From an uncultured Acetobacteraceae bacterium (GTDB lineage Bacteria; Pseudomonadota; Alphaproteobacteria; Acetobacterales; Acetobacteraceae): a stretch of DNA of 56,852 nt. The stretch's first letter is position 1. Every line of letters starts with the position of its first letter. This document shows, in pieces, positions 1 through 9,599 of the stretch. The notes below the pieces were generated by a model. The model did not search any database and was not told the DNA's origin. It saw nothing but the letters and a program-made list of their open reading frames with translations. Where the stretch lies: contig CAIXDS010000233.1 of assembly GCA_903918195.1 (NCBI GenBank), positions 1-56,852 of the forward strand, read 5' to 3'. A program made the position numbers and the translations under genes.

Positions 1-22
1 GGGAGGGGGAGAAGAACCTGCT

Positions 23-45
23 CCCCCTCCCCTTGTGGGAGGGGG
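23..45. terminator. inverted repeat downstream of topA
   Basis: A perfect 9-bp stem (CCCCCTCCC / GGGAGGGGG) with a 5-base loop lies about 30 bases beyond the topA stop codon. It could end the pyrB-to-topA transcript, but no clear T-tract follows it on the minus strand. The surrounding sequence is low-complexity G/C, so the call is tentative. Confidence 0.35.
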
Positions 46-75
46 CCGGGGGGAGGGTTCGCGGTCACACCCGGC

Positions 76-2778
76 TCATCCCGCCTTGCGGGCAGGCGCT
101 GCCTTGGAAGCCGCTTTGTTGGCAGGTGCCTTTTTTGCCGCCGCCTTCTTCGCCGCCGCCTTTTTCGCGGGTGCCTTCGCCGGCACAGCCCGTTTTTCCG
201 CCGCCGGCGCGGTTTCCTTCTTCGCCGCGGCTTTCTTCGCCGCGCCCTTGCCGCCGCGCGGCTTCATCGGCTTGCCTTTTTCGGCCAGCAGCGCCACCGC
301 TTCCGCCAGCGTGATGTCGTCCATGGCCACATCGCGCGGCAGGTTGGCGATCCGGTTGCCGTGCTGGGCATACGGTCCGAACCGCCCCTTCCGCACCAGC
401 ACCGGCTCACGGTCGGACGGGTGCGGCCCCAGCGCGCGCACGCTGGCCAGCTTCTTCGCCAGCAGGTCCACCGCCCGGTTCAGCCCGACCACCAGCACGT
501 CGTCGTCGCGGTCGAGCGAGGCGAATATCCCGCCCATCTTCACATAGGGGCCGAACCGCCCCAGCCCCGCCTCGATCGGCTCCTTCGCCTCCGGATGCAG
601 GCCGACGATGCGCGGCAGCGACAGCAGCGCCAGCGCCTGCTCCAGGGTGATGCTGTCGCCGTCCAGGCCCTTCGGCAGGCTGGTGCGTTTGGGCTTGGTC
701 TTGCTGCCCTCGATCTGCTCGCCCTGTTGGGCATAGACCCCGTACGGCCCCCGCCGGACGGTTATTTCCTCGCCCGTCTCGGGATGATGGCCGAGCGCGC
801 GCATGCCCTCCTTGAGGGTATCGCCGCCTTCCTCGCCGGTATCGATCGCCAGCCGGCGGGTGTACTGGCAGGCCGGATAGTTCGAACAGCCGATGAAGCT
901 GCCGTGCCGGCCGAGCTTCAGCCCGAGGCGGCCGGCGCTGCAGGCCGGACAGGTCCGCGGGTCGGTGCCATCGTCGCGCGCCGGGAAGAAATGCTCGCCG
1001 AGGTCGCGGTCGAGCGCGGTGATGACGTCGCCGATCTTCAGGTCGCGGGTGCCCTCGACGGCGCGCGAGAACTCCTCCCAGAAGGCCCGCATCACCGCCC
1101 GCCAGTCGGCCCGGCCGCCGGAGATGTCGTCGAGCTGCTCCTCCAGGTTGGCGGTGAAGCCGGTATCGACGTAGCGGTTGAAGAAGCTGACCAGAAAAGC
1201 AGTCACCAGCCGGCCGCGGTCCTCCGGGATGAACCGCTTGCGGTCCAGCCGCACATATTGCCGGTCCTGCAGCACGGACAGAATGGAGGCGTAGGTGGAA
1301 GGCCGGCCGATGCCCAGCTCCTCCATCTTCTTCACCAGGCTGGCTTCCGAATAGCGCGGCGGCGGCTGGGTGAAGTGCTGGTCGGCGGTCACCCAGGTGC
1401 CGTCGGGGGCGTGGCGGAGCGGGTCGCGCTCGCGCATTGGCGGCAGCATGCGGTCCGCGTCGTCTTCGGCGGCGTCGTCCAGATCCTCACGATACAGCTT
1501 GAGGAAGCCGTCGAATGCCATAATCGACCCGGTGGCGCGCAGCCGCGGCCCGTTCGGCTTGGCGGGGTCGGCCACGTCCACCGCCACCTGGTCGAACTCG
1601 GCCGACTGCATCTGGCTGGCCACCGCGCGCTTCCACACCAGTTCGTACAGCCGGCGCTGGTCGGGGTTGAGGTGGTGGGCCACGCTGTCGGGCGTGCGGG
1701 CGACATCGGTCGGGCGGATCGCCTCGTGCGCCTCCTGGGCGTTCTTGGCGCGGCTGGTGTATTCGCGCGGGGCGGCGGGCAGGTAGGTCGGCCCGTAGGC
1801 TTCCTTCACATGGCCACGAATCGCCGTAATGGCCTCGCTCGCCATCTGCACGCCGTCGGTGCGCATGTAGGTGATCAGGCCGACGGTGTCGCCGTCGATG
1901 TCCGCACCCTCATACAATTGCTGCGCCAGCCGCATGGTCTGCTGCGCGCCGAAGCCGAGTTTGCGCGACGCCTCCTGCTGCAGCGTCGAAGTGGTGAAGG
2001 GCGCCGGCGGGTTGCGTTTGACCCGTTTGCGTTCGACCGTGGCGACGCTGAAGCTGCCGGCTTCGACGGCGGCCTTGGCCCGCAGCGCCGTTGCCTCATT
2101 GGGCAGGTCGAACTGTTCGAGCTTTTTGCCGTCCAGATGGGTCAGCCGCGCCGTGAACGGCGCGCCGCCGGGGGTGAGGAACGCCGCCTCGACGGTCCAG
2201 TACTCGCGCGCCCGGAACGCCTCGATCTCGGCCTCGCGCTCGCAGATCAGGCGCAGCGCGACCGACTGCACCCGTCCGGCGCTGCGGCTGCCCGGCAGCT
2301 TGCGCCACAGCACCGGCGACAGCGTGAACCCGACCAGGTAATCCAGCGCGCGGCGCGCCAGGTAGGCCTCGATCAGCGGCTGGTCGAGGTCGCGCGGGTG
2401 CTCGACCGCATAGCGGATGGCGTTGCGGGTGATCTCGTTGAAGGTAATCCGCCGAACCTCGACACCCTTGAGGGCGCGCTGGGCGTCCAGCATGGCGCGC
2501 ACATGCCAGCTGATCGCCTCGCCCTCGCGGTCAGGGTCGGTGGCCAGATATAAAGTACGGGCACCCTTGAGGGCCTTGGCGATGGCGGCGACCTGGCGGC
2601 TGCCGCGGTCGTCGGCCTCCCAGTCCATCTCGAAGTCGTTATCCGGCCGCACGCTGCCGTCCTTGGGCGGCAGGTCGCGCACATGTCCGAAGCTGGCCAG
2701 CACGGTGAACTTGCTGCCCAGGTATTTGTTGATGGTCTTCGCCTTGGCAGGCGATTCGACGACGACGACGTCCGTCAT
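76..2778 (-). CDS. topA: DNA topoisomerase I
   Basis: Type IA topoisomerase of 900 residues, which relaxes negative supercoils in the cytoplasm. The N-terminal Toprim domain begins VVVESPAKAKTINKYLG. The catalytic tyrosine sits in YMRTDG at about residue 315. A four-cysteine zinc motif (CPAC ... GCSNYPAC) follows at about residues 620-650, then C-terminal topoisomerase repeats. The last 55 or so residues are a Lys/Ala-rich tail of AAKK-type repeats, a common DNA-binding extension in alphaproteobacteria. An AGGA ribosome site precedes the ATG. It is the last gene of the pyrB-pyrC-orf-plsY-dprA-topA run, 41 bases after dprA, and the dprA-topA pairing is widely conserved. Confidence 0.97.
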   Translation of the reverse strand: MTDVVVVESPAKAKTINKYLGSKFTVLASFGHVRDLPPKDGSVRPDNDFEMDWEADDRGSRQVAAIAKALKGARTLYLATDPDREGEAISWHVRAMLDAQRALKGVEVRRITFNEITRNAIRYAVEHPRDLDQPLIEAYLARRALDYLVGFTLSPVLWRKLPGSRSAGRVQSVALRLICEREAEIEAFRAREYWTVEAAFLTPGGAPFTARLTHLDGKKLEQFDLPNEATALRAKAAVEAGSFSVATVERKRVKRNPPAPFTTSTLQQEASRKLGFGAQQTMRLAQQLYEGADIDGDTVGLITYMRTDGVQMASEAITAIRGHVKEAYGPTYLPAAPREYTSRAKNAQEAHEAIRPTDVARTPDSVAHHLNPDQRRLYELVWKRAVASQMQSAEFDQVAVDVADPAKPNGPRLRATGSIMAFDGFLKLYREDLDDAAEDDADRMLPPMRERDPLRHAPDGTWVTADQHFTQPPPRYSEASLVKKMEELGIGRPSTYASILSVLQDRQYVRLDRKRFIPEDRGRLVTAFLVSFFNRYVDTGFTANLEEQLDDISGGRADWRAVMRAFWEEFSRAVEGTRDLKIGDVITALDRDLGEHFFPARDDGTDPRTCPACSAGRLGLKLGRHGSFIGCSNYPACQYTRRLAIDTGEEGGDTLKEGMRALGHHPETGEEITVRRGPYGVYAQQGEQIEGSKTKPKRTSLPKGLDGDSITLEQALALLSLPRIVGLHPEAKEPIEAGLGRFGPYVKMGGIFASLDRDDDVLVVGLNRAVDLLAKKLASVRALGPHPSDREPVLVRKGRFGPYAQHGNRIANLPRDVAMDDITLAEAVALLAEKGKPMKPRGGKGAAKKAAAKKETAPAAEKRAVPAKAPAKKAAAKKAAAKKAPANKAASKAAPARKAG

Positions 2779-2819
2779 GCGTTCCTGTTCTCGGGGGGGC
2801 GGCGGCGTGCGGGTCGCGC

Positions 2820-3956
2820 CTAATGACCGGGATCGGCGAGCAATGCAACCATGTTCCCCGGCTGCATCTCCACGCGGCCGGCCACTTCCAGCATCAGCAG
2901 CACGGCCATGACGGCGCCCGGCGTCAACTGGGAGCGGCGGATGAGTTCGTCAACCGATGTTGCCGAAGGCCCGAGCAGCGACGTGATCCGGTCGCGGATG
3001 CGGCCGGCCGCCGTCGGGTCCTCCGGCGGTTCGGGCAGTCGGGCGGGCGGTTCCAACAGGCCGCGCCGCCGGGTGAATTGCGGCCCGCGCCCCAGCCCCT
3101 CGCCCGGGTGTTCGGGCAGGTCCTCCAGCACGTCGGCGGCCGTCTCGGCCAGTCGCGCGCCCTGGCGGATCAGATCGTTAGCCCCCCGGCAGCGCGGGTC
3201 GAGCGGTGAGCCCGGTATGGCAAACACCTCCCGCCCGGCCTCCTGCGCATGCCGCGCGGTGATCAGGCTGCCCGAGCGCATCGCCGCCTCCACCACCACG
3301 ATGCCGAGCGACAGCCCGGCGATGATGCGGTTGCGGCGCGGGAAGTGGCGCGCCTGCGGCGCGGTGCCAGGCGGCGCCTCGGCGACCACGGCGCCGCCAC
3401 AGGCGATGCGTTCCTGCAAATTGGCGTGCTCGGGCGGGTAGGGCACGTCGATGCCGCCGGCCACGCAGGCCACCGTCATGCCGGCCCGCAGCGCCCCTGC
3501 ATGCGCCGCCGCGTCGATGCCACGGGCCAGACCTGACACCACCACCAGCCCCGCGGTGGCCAGGTCCTCGGCCATCGATTCCGCCAGCCGTTGGCCGTTC
3601 GCCGAGGCGTTGCGGCTGCCCACCATCGCCACCGCCCGCATGTCCAGCACGTCCGGCCGGCCCTGCACGGCCAGCACCGCCGGCGCATCCTCCAGCAGGG
3701 CGAGCAGCTTCGGATAGCCCGGCGAATCCACGAACAGCAGGGCGGCGCGGGCGCGGCCGGCCTGTTCCAGTTCGCGCTCGGCGTCGTAGCGGCCGGGGAT
3801 GGCGGGGCCGGTCTCGCGCCCGCCGGCGCGGGCCAGGCCGGGCAGGGCGTCGAGGCAGGCGGCGGCGCTGCCGTAGCGGCGCAGCAGGCGGCGATAGGTG
3901 ACCGGGCCAACCCCTTCGGTGCGGGCGAGCCGAATCCGGTCGAGGTCCTCGCTCAT
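2820..3956 (-). CDS. dprA: DNA-processing protein DprA
   Basis: Single-strand DNA-binding RecA loader needed in natural transformation, 378 residues. An N-terminal helix-hairpin-helix/SAM-like region ([16 protein letters not shown]) is followed by the Rossmann-like DprA core with the signature MVGSRNAS...[13 protein letters not shown]-terminal winged helix (about residues 310-375, [15 protein letters not shown]) completes the protein. The chosen ATG ([10 protein letters not shown]) overlaps the plsY stop as ATGA, which implies translational coupling; a longer upstream reading would run through plsY in another frame. The uptake channel gene comEC lies 6 kb away, so the window encodes two parts of a competence machinery. 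Confidence 0.95.
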   Translation of the reverse strand: MSEDLDRIRLARTEGVGPVTYRRLLRRYGSAAACLDALPGLARAGGRETGPAIPGRYDAERELEQAGRARAALLFVDSPGYPKLLALLEDAPAVLAVQGRPDVLDMRAVAMVGSRNASANGQRLAESMAEDLATAGLVVVSGLARGIDAAAHAGALRAGMTVACVAGGIDVPYPPEHANLQERIACGGAVVAEAPPGTAPQARHFPRRNRIIAGLSLGIVVVEAAMRSGSLITARHAQEAGREVFAIPGSPLDPRCRGANDLIRQGARLAETAADVLEDLPEHPGEGLGRGPQFTRRRGLLEPPARLPEPPEDPTAAGRIRDRITSLLGPSATSVDELIRRSQLTPGAVMAVLLMLEVAGRVEMQPGNMVALLADPGH

Positions 3957-4555
3957 TTTTTCCCGCCGCCCTGCGTGCCACCGATACGGGGTTCGGTGCC
4001 GGCCAGCAGGCGGCGGATATTCGCATGGTGGCGGCCGATGATCAGGACCGAGGTGACCATCACCAGCGCCTCCACCGGCAGGGGTGTCCCGACCACAGCG
4101 CCGATCACCGGAGCGGCGATGCAGGCGGCCAGCGCGCTGGCCGAGGAAATCCGGGTGATCAGCGCGGTGCCGAGCCAAACCAGGGCGGCGGCCAGCCCGG
4201 CCAGCGGAGCGGCGGCCAGCAGCACGCCCAGGCCGGTCGCCACCCCCTTGCCGCCCTTGAAGCCAAGCCAGACCGGGAACAGGTGGCCGATGATGGCGCC
4301 CAGCCCGGCCGCGAGCACGCCATTGTCGCCGGCGACCTGCGCGCCGATCAGCACCGCTGCCGCGCCCTTCGCCGTGTCCAGCACCAGCGTCGCCGCGGCG
4401 AGCCCCTTGCGGCCGGTGCGCAGCACGTTGGTGGCGCCGATATTGCCCGAACCGATCTTGCGGATATCGCCCAGGCCGGCGGCGTTCGTCAGCACTAGGC
4501 CGAACGGGATGGAGCCCAGCAGGTAGCCCCCGATGGCTAGCAACAGGACAATCAT
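3953..4555 (-). CDS. plsY: glycerol-3-phosphate acyltransferase PlsY
   Basis: Integral membrane acyltransferase of 200 residues that moves the acyl group of acyl-phosphate to glycerol-3-phosphate, the first step of phospholipid synthesis. It shows the PlsY motif 1 GSGNIGATN near residue 36 and the Gly/Lys-rich loop [13 protein letters not shown] near residue 97, with about five membrane segments. It overlaps its neighbours on both sides by four bases (ATGA): the His-rich membrane protein gene upstream and dprA downstream. It therefore belongs to one coupled transcript. Confidence 0.96.
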   Translation of the reverse strand: MIVLLLAIGGYLLGSIPFGLVLTNAAGLGDIRKIGSGNIGATNVLRTGRKGLAAATLVLDTAKGAAAVLIGAQVAGDNGVLAAGLGAIIGHLFPVWLGFKGGKGVATGLGVLLAAAPLAGLAAALVWLGTALITRISSASALAACIAAPVIGAVVGTPLPVEALVMVTSVLIIGRHHANIRRLLAGTEPRIGGTQGGGKK

Positions 4556-5808
4556 GGCGCGTGGCTTTCGGCCGCCGGCATGCCGACGATCCGGCGGAAC
4601 AGCACCGCGGCTGCCGGAATCACGAACAGCGGCGCGGCATGCAGCACGATGCGCCCGACCTGAAACAGCTGGGTCGGCTCCAGTTCCAGCTCGATCGCCG
4701 TCCCCACCACCGCCATGGCCGGGATCATCAGCAGGTCAACCGGGCGGAACAGCGTTCCCCAGGTCCGCGGCGTCATACGGTGGCGCCCGCCGAGATGCCC
4801 GATCAGCCCCAGAGCGAGCAGCAAGGCGATCGGCAGCACGTTCAGCAGCAGGCCGCTCGGGGTTGCCAGGGCGGCGAGGTTGCTGCGCAGGGTTTCCAGA
4901 TAGGTGTCCGGCGCCAGGTGGTAGTAGGTGCCCGGCAGATGGCCGAAGGCGATCAGCCCGGCATAGAGCAGCAGCGCCGCCATCGCCGTCGCCCATTGGA
5001 ACGCCAGCGCCTCGCGGTCGGCGGAGGAGGCGATGCAGCGCAAGGTCAGCCACAGCGCGAAGACCATGGCGATCTTTTCGTTGAGGATCGGCGCCGACAG
5101 CAGCAGCAAGGCAAAGCCGTAGCGGTTGTGCAGCAGATACAGCCCGAGCGTGACCAGCAGGATCGCCAGCGGGTCGAGCGCGCAGAACTGGGTGTACAGG
5201 CACAGCACGAACAACAGCGCGGCGGCGAGCAGGGCGGGACCGGCGTGCTGGCTGGCGCGGTCGCGGGCCACGCGGTAAATCGCGTACAGCATGCCGGCCA
5301 GGGACAGGTAGGACAGGAAGGCCAGCGCCGCGGTGGCCTGGACAAAATTCGCCGGCAGCCCGGCGGGTGCATTCGGCAGCGGCAGCGGCGGCAGGCCGTA
5401 ATAGAACGGAACAGCGGCCAGCACGGAGAGCGCCCGGTAGCCGGCGGGCGATCCCGGGATCGCCCCGCCCGGCAGGCCGAGCAGGCCGAGCAGGAACCGG
5501 GCATCGTCCTCGCCCGGCACGGTGCCGGACAGGGTGAACTGGTAGATCACGAAAAAGAACGGCAGCAGCACGACCGCCAGAACGATGACCGCGGCGGTGC
5601 CGCGCAGCCAGCCGGCCAGCGAGATGCCACCCGGCGCCGCCGTGTGCGTATCACGCGCGGTGTGCCGGGGGCTGTGCCGGGTGCTGCGCTCTTTGCCCTG
5701 CCCGGCGCTGTGGTCACCGCCATGCCCGGCGGCATGCGCCTTGCCATGTCCGGTATCGTGCCCGCTGCCATGCCCATCGTCGTGGCCCGTGCCGTGCGTG
5801 TCGGTCAT
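4552..5808 (-). CDS. polytopic membrane protein with His-rich N-terminus
   Basis: No function is recognised for this 418-residue protein. The first 55 residues are hydrophilic with 11 histidines spaced in GH/DH/AH pairs (for example [10 protein letters not shown]), a pattern that could bind metal ions. About eight to nine hydrophobic segments follow from residue 65, giving an architecture reminiscent of polyprenyl-phosphate-dependent glycosyltransferases (GT87/DUF2029-like). I see no diagnostic catalytic motif. The gene is coupled by four-base ATGA overlaps to the pyrC-like gene upstream and plsY downstream, and GAGGAAAC precedes its ATG. The position suggests an envelope or lipid role, but that is inference. 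Confidence 0.75.
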   Translation of the reverse strand: MTDTHGTGHDDGHGSGHDTGHGKAHAAGHGGDHSAGQGKERSTRHSPRHTARDTHTAAPGGISLAGWLRGTAAVIVLAVVLLPFFFVIYQFTLSGTVPGEDDARFLLGLLGLPGGAIPGSPAGYRALSVLAAVPFYYGLPPLPLPNAPAGLPANFVQATAALAFLSYLSLAGMLYAIYRVARDRASQHAGPALLAAALLFVLCLYTQFCALDPLAILLVTLGLYLLHNRYGFALLLLSAPILNEKIAMVFALWLTLRCIASSADREALAFQWATAMAALLLYAGLIAFGHLPGTYYHLAPDTYLETLRSNLAALATPSGLLLNVLPIALLLALGLIGHLGGRHRMTPRTWGTLFRPVDLLMIPAMAVVGTAIELELEPTQLFQVGRIVLHAAPLFVIPAAAVLFRRIVGMPAAESHAP

Positions 5809-7097
5809 GCCGTTTCCTCTGCTGCGCCGAACACAAGGCGCCCGTTTTTCCAGGTGCCTAGCACGCGACCTTCCAGTGCCCGCCCATCGAACGGCGTGTT
5901 CTGCGCCTTGCCCGGCAACTCGCCGGACACGACCCGCCAGGCCCGCTCCGGGTGGAACAGGCAGAGATCGGCCGCCTGACCCCGCCCCAATGTGCCGGCC
6001 GCGCTGCCCAGCAGCTTGGCCGGGCGCACGGTCAGCAGCGCAATGGCGTCGGCGAGGTCGAGCCCGCCGCCATGCACCTGCGCCAGCGTCACCGCCAGCA
6101 GCGTCGCCAGCCCGCTGCCGCCGGCGGCGGCCAGGGCGAAGGGCAGGCGCTTGTCGTCGACATCACGCGGCTGGTGGTCGCTGGCGACGGCATCGATGGT
6201 GCCATCGGCCAAAGCTGCCGCGACCGCCAGGCGGTCGGTGTCGCGGCGCAGCGGCGGCGACAGCTTGGCATAGGTGCGGAAATTGCCGATCGCCGTTTCG
6301 TTCAGGTCGAAATAGGGTGGGGCGGTGTCGCAGGTCACGGACAATCCTTGGTCCTTGGCGCAGCGGATCAGCTCCAGCGCCTCCGCCGTCGAGACATGGG
6401 CGAAATGTACAGCGCCGCCGGTCAGCTTTGCCAGCCCGATGTCGCGCGCCACCATGATCGCCTCGGCCTCGGCCGGGATGGCGGGCAGGCCAAGCCGCGT
6501 CGCCAGTTCGCCGGCGGTGGCGGCGCCGCCGTCGGCCAGGCTCGGCTCCTCCGGGTGCTGCACGATCCGGCAGCCGAAGCCGCGCGCATAGGTCAGCGCC
6601 AGCGCCATCAGCCGCGCCGGGCCGATCGCCCGCGTCCCGTCGGTGAATGCCACCGCGCCGGCCTCGCGCAGCAGGCCCAGCTCGGCCATTTCTTCGCCAC
6701 GGCAGCCGCGGGTGACGGCGCCGTATGGCAGTATGTCGACACTGCCGGTCTCGGCACCGCGCGCCACCAGCAGATGCACCAGCGCCGGGTCGTCGATCGC
6801 CGGCGCGGTGTCGGGCAGGGCGGCCAGCGTGGTGATGCCGCCGGCCGCGGCGGCGGCGGCGGCGGAAGCGATGGTCTCGCGGTACTCGAAGCCCGGCTCG
6901 CCCAGGGCGGCGCGCATGTCCACCAGTCCGGGGCAGAGCACCGCGCCGCCACCATCTACGGTTGCCGCCCCGTCCGGCCGGCCCAGCCCGGCGCCGAGAT
7001 CGGCGATTTTCCCATCGCGGACCAGTAACTCGCCCTGCTGGTCCAACCCGTTCGCCGGGTCGAGCAGGCGGACATTCGTGATCAGCGTGTCAGTCAT
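5805..7097 (-). CDS. pyrC: dihydroorotase-like protein (PyrC/PyrX type), metal site degenerate
   Basis: Amidohydrolase of the dihydroorotase family, 430 residues, directly downstream of pyrB. The overall fold signals are present (PGLVDM near residue 57, [22 protein letters not shown], a C-terminal KNTPFDG). The metal-binding HxH that should follow the Asp of DLHVHLREPG is replaced: the sequence reads [10 protein letters not shown], with Arg62 and Ala64 in place of the two histidines. In pseudomonads such PyrX proteins are inactive partners that hold aspartate transcarbamoylase in a dodecamer. The same structural role is likely here, with a true dihydroorotase encoded elsewhere. The gene overlaps pyrB by eight bases. 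Confidence 0.88.
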   Translation of the reverse strand: MTDTLITNVRLLDPANGLDQQGELLVRDGKIADLGAGLGRPDGAATVDGGGAVLCPGLVDMRAALGEPGFEYRETIASAAAAAAAGGITTLAALPDTAPAIDDPALVHLLVARGAETGSVDILPYGAVTRGCRGEEMAELGLLREAGAVAFTDGTRAIGPARLMALALTYARGFGCRIVQHPEEPSLADGGAATAGELATRLGLPAIPAEAEAIMVARDIGLAKLTGGAVHFAHVSTAEALELIRCAKDQGLSVTCDTAPPYFDLNETAIGNFRTYAKLSPPLRRDTDRLAVAAALADGTIDAVASDHQPRDVDDKRLPFALAAAGGSGLATLLAVTLAQVHGGGLDLADAIALLTVRPAKLLGSAAGTLGRGQAADLCLFHPERAWRVVSGELPGKAQNTPFDGRALEGRVLGTWKNGRLVFGAAEETA

Positions 7098-8025
7098 TGC
7101 GGCGGGACCGGCGCGACAGCAGATCCAGCACGGCCATGCGCACCGCCACCCCCATCTCCACCTGCTCCCTGATGACGCTGCGCGCCGGGTCGTCGGCCAC
7201 CGCGCTGTCGATTTCCACGCCGCGGTTCATCGGACCCGGATGCATGACCAGCGCGTCCGGTTTCGCCCAGGCGAGCTTGGCCGCATCCAGACCATAGAAG
7301 CGGAAGAACTCGCGCGCGCTGGGCACCAGGCCGCGCGCCATGCGTTCCTTCTGCAGCCGCAGCGTCATCACGATATCGGCGCCCTGCAGGCCGGCCTTCA
7401 TGTCGTGGAACACCTCAACCCCGAGCCGCTCGGCGGCCGGCGGGATGAGGGTGGGCGGGCCGATGACCCGCACCTGGCTGCCCATGGTGGTGAGCAGGTG
7501 GATGTTCGACCGGGCGACCCGGCTGTGCAGCACGTCGCCGCAGATCGCCACCACCAGCCCCTCCAGCCGGCCGCGCCGGCGGCGGATGGTCAGCGCGTCC
7601 AGCAGCGCCTGGGTGGGATGTTCGTGGGTGCCGTCGCCGGCGTTGATCACGGCCGCATCCACCTTCTGCGCCAGCTGTGCCGGCGCGCCGGACTGGTCGT
7701 GGCGCACCACCAGCAGGTCGCAATGCATGGCGTTCAGCGTCGCCGCGGTATCCAGCAGCGTCTCGCCCTTGTTCACGCTGCTGGTGGAGACCGACATATT
7801 GATGACGTCGGCGCCCAGCCGCTTGCCGGCCAGTTCGAAGCTGGTGCGGGTGCGGGTTGAATCTTCGAAGAACAGGTTGATCAGGGTGCGCCCGCGCAGC
7901 AGGTCGCGCTGGGTCTTACCGGAACGGTTCAGCAGCACATAGCTCTCCGCCACGTCCAGCATGGCGGCAATCTGCGGCGGATACAGGCCCTCGATCTGCA
8001 GCAGGTGACGCGGCGGGTGGTTCAA
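7090..8025 (-). CDS. pyrB: aspartate carbamoyltransferase catalytic subunit
   Basis: Condenses carbamoyl phosphate and aspartate, the committed step of pyrimidine synthesis. The carbamoyl phosphate loop [13 protein letters not shown], the [14 protein letters not shown] motif and [12 protein letters not shown] are all intact. I chose the TTG start giving [14 protein letters not shown] (311 residues) because AGGA lies eight bases upstream and homologs begin at this point. A longer reading from a TTG at 8073 adds 16 residues with no similarity. The C-terminus overlaps the pyrC-like gene by eight bases, in line with co-assembly of the two proteins. It appears to be the first gene of the operon that runs to topA. 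Confidence 0.93.
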   Translation of the reverse strand: MNHPPRHLLQIEGLYPPQIAAMLDVAESYVLLNRSGKTQRDLLRGRTLINLFFEDSTRTRTSFELAGKRLGADVINMSVSTSSVNKGETLLDTAATLNAMHCDLLVVRHDQSGAPAQLAQKVDAAVINAGDGTHEHPTQALLDALTIRRRRGRLEGLVVAICGDVLHSRVARSNIHLLTTMGSQVRVIGPPTLIPPAAERLGVEVFHDMKAGLQGADIVMTLRLQKERMARGLVPSAREFFRFYGLDAAKLAWAKPDALVMHPGPMNRGVEIDSAVADDPARSVIREQVEMGVAVRMAVLDLLSRRSRRND

Positions 8026-8077
8026 GATACGAGTCCTGGCAACGTTCGGCCGGAAATTAGCCAGCAAGAGCAAGCAA

Positions 8078-8102
8078 GGCCAGGGTGCTCTGCCCCTGGC
8101 CT
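8078..8102. terminator. hairpin between gltX and pyrB
   Basis: GGCCAGGG and CCCTGGCC form a near-perfect inverted repeat around a short loop just after the gltX stop codon. It probably acts as the gltX terminator, although no T-tract is obvious. It resembles hairpins at 21885-21930 and 29680-29725, so it may belong to a dispersed intergenic repeat family. Confidence 0.45.
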
Positions 8103-8119
8103 GACGCCCTTGCCCTGCC

Positions 8120-9517
8120 TCACGCGGCCGCAGCTTCGATGCGCGCCAGCGCCTCGTCGCGTCCCAGCGCCACCAGCACCGCGTCGATGCCGGGGCTCAC
8201 TGTGCTGCCGGTCAATGCCGCCCGCAGCGGCTGCGCGACCGTCCCGAGCTTGCGACCGGTGCGCTCGGCATAGCTGCGCAGGGCGGTGTCCACCCCGGCG
8301 GGGGAAAAATCGGTCTCGGCCAGCGCCGCCGCCACCTCCCGCAACATAAGGCGGTTCTCGGCGGAAAGCTGAGCGGCCGCTTTGGGTTCCATCGGCAACG
8401 GCAGCGGGTGGGCCAGAAAACTTGCCGAGTCGGTCAATTCCACCAGGGTCTTCGCACGCTCCTTGAGGTGCGGAATCAGCACCCGGATGCGGTGCGCGGC
8501 CTGCGTGCCGAGTGCGAGGCCGGGCCGGTGGGCCAGCCGCTCCAGCACCTCGCGGGCAAGCCGGTCATCGTCGGCGGCGCGCAACCACACGCCGTTCACG
8601 TGCGCCAGCTTGGCGTAATCCATCCGGCTCGCCGCCCGGCCGACGGCGTCGATGTCGAACAGCGAAATCGCTTCCGCGCGGGAGAAAATCTCGGTGTCGC
8701 CATGGCCCCAGCCCAGCCGTAGCAGGTAGTTGCACAGCGCCTCGGGCAGATAGCCCATGGTGCGGAATTCGGTTACCGACTGGGCGCCATGGCGCTTGGA
8801 CAGTTTGGCTCCGTCCGCCCCGTGGATGAGCGGCACATGGCCGAACAAGGGCGGCTTCCACCCCATCGCCTCGTAAACCTGTACCTGGCGAAACGTGTTG
8901 GTCAGGTGGTCGTCGCCGCGGATGACATGGGTTATGCCCATGTCGTGGTCGTCCACCACCACCGCGTGCAGATAGGTCGGGGTGCCGTCGCTGCGCAGGA
9001 TGATCATGTCGTCGAGCTCGGCATTGGCCACCCGCACATCGCCCTGCACCAGGTCGTGCACCACCGTCTCACCCTCGCGGGGGGCGCGCAGGCGGATGAC
9101 GGAGGGGGCACCTTGCGGCGCCTCGGCGAGGTCGCGGTCGCGCCAGGGGCTCTCGATGCGCAGGCCGCGGCCCTCGGCCTTGGCCTGCTCGCGCATGCGG
9201 TCCAGCTCGGCCGAGGTCAGGAAGCAGCGATAGGCCCGGCCGGCCGCCAGCATCTGCTGCGCCACCTCGGCGTGGCGGGCCTGCCGGGTGGACTGGAACA
9301 CCGGCGGCTGGTCGGTCTCCAGGCCGAGCCAGGCGAGCCCGTCGAGGATCACCTGGGTCGCTTCCTGCGTGCTGCGTTCGCGGTCGGTGTCCTCGATGCG
9401 CAGCAGGAATTGGCCGCCGTGGTGGCGGGCGAACAGGTAGTTGAACAGCGCCGTGCGGGCGCCGCCGATATGCAGCAGGCCGGTGGGCGAGGGGGCGAAG
9501 CGGGTGCGGACGGTCAT
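8120..9517 (-). CDS. gltX: glutamyl-tRNA synthetase
   Basis: Class I aminoacyl-tRNA synthetase that charges tRNA-Glu, 465 residues from the chosen start. The HIGH-type signature ([17 protein letters not shown]) and the KMSKS-type loop KLSKRHGA at about residue 240 are both present, followed by an alpha-helical anticodon-binding region. The start [13 protein letters not shown] matches the usual family start and has GGAA eight bases upstream. An alternative ATG at 9535 would add MAGTQA. It is divergent from comEC across about 80 bases. Confidence 0.95.
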   Translation of the reverse strand: MTVRTRFAPSPTGLLHIGGARTALFNYLFARHHGGQFLLRIEDTDRERSTQEATQVILDGLAWLGLETDQPPVFQSTRQARHAEVAQQMLAAGRAYRCFLTSAELDRMREQAKAEGRGLRIESPWRDRDLAEAPQGAPSVIRLRAPREGETVVHDLVQGDVRVANAELDDMIILRSDGTPTYLHAVVVDDHDMGITHVIRGDDHLTNTFRQVQVYEAMGWKPPLFGHVPLIHGADGAKLSKRHGAQSVTEFRTMGYLPEALCNYLLRLGWGHGDTEIFSRAEAISLFDIDAVGRAASRMDYAKLAHVNGVWLRAADDDRLAREVLERLAHRPGLALGTQAAHRIRVLIPHLKERAKTLVELTDSASFLAHPLPLPMEPKAAAQLSAENRLMLREVAAALAETDFSPAGVDTALRSYAERTGRKLGTVAQPLRAALTGSTVSPGIDAVLVALGRDEALARIEAAAA

Positions 9518-9599
9518 CGCTTGGGTTCCAGCCATGGGGCGGCGCTTCTAGCACGGGCAACGATGGCGGCACGAGGCGCGCCGGGGTAGCGTGATTTGT

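Noticed and set aside
361..2553. Long plus-strand open frame of 730 residues opposite topA
   Set aside because: It is antisense to a full-length, well-conserved topA, its translation is rich in Arg/Gln/His/Gly without any motif, and such shadow frames are expected at this GC content.
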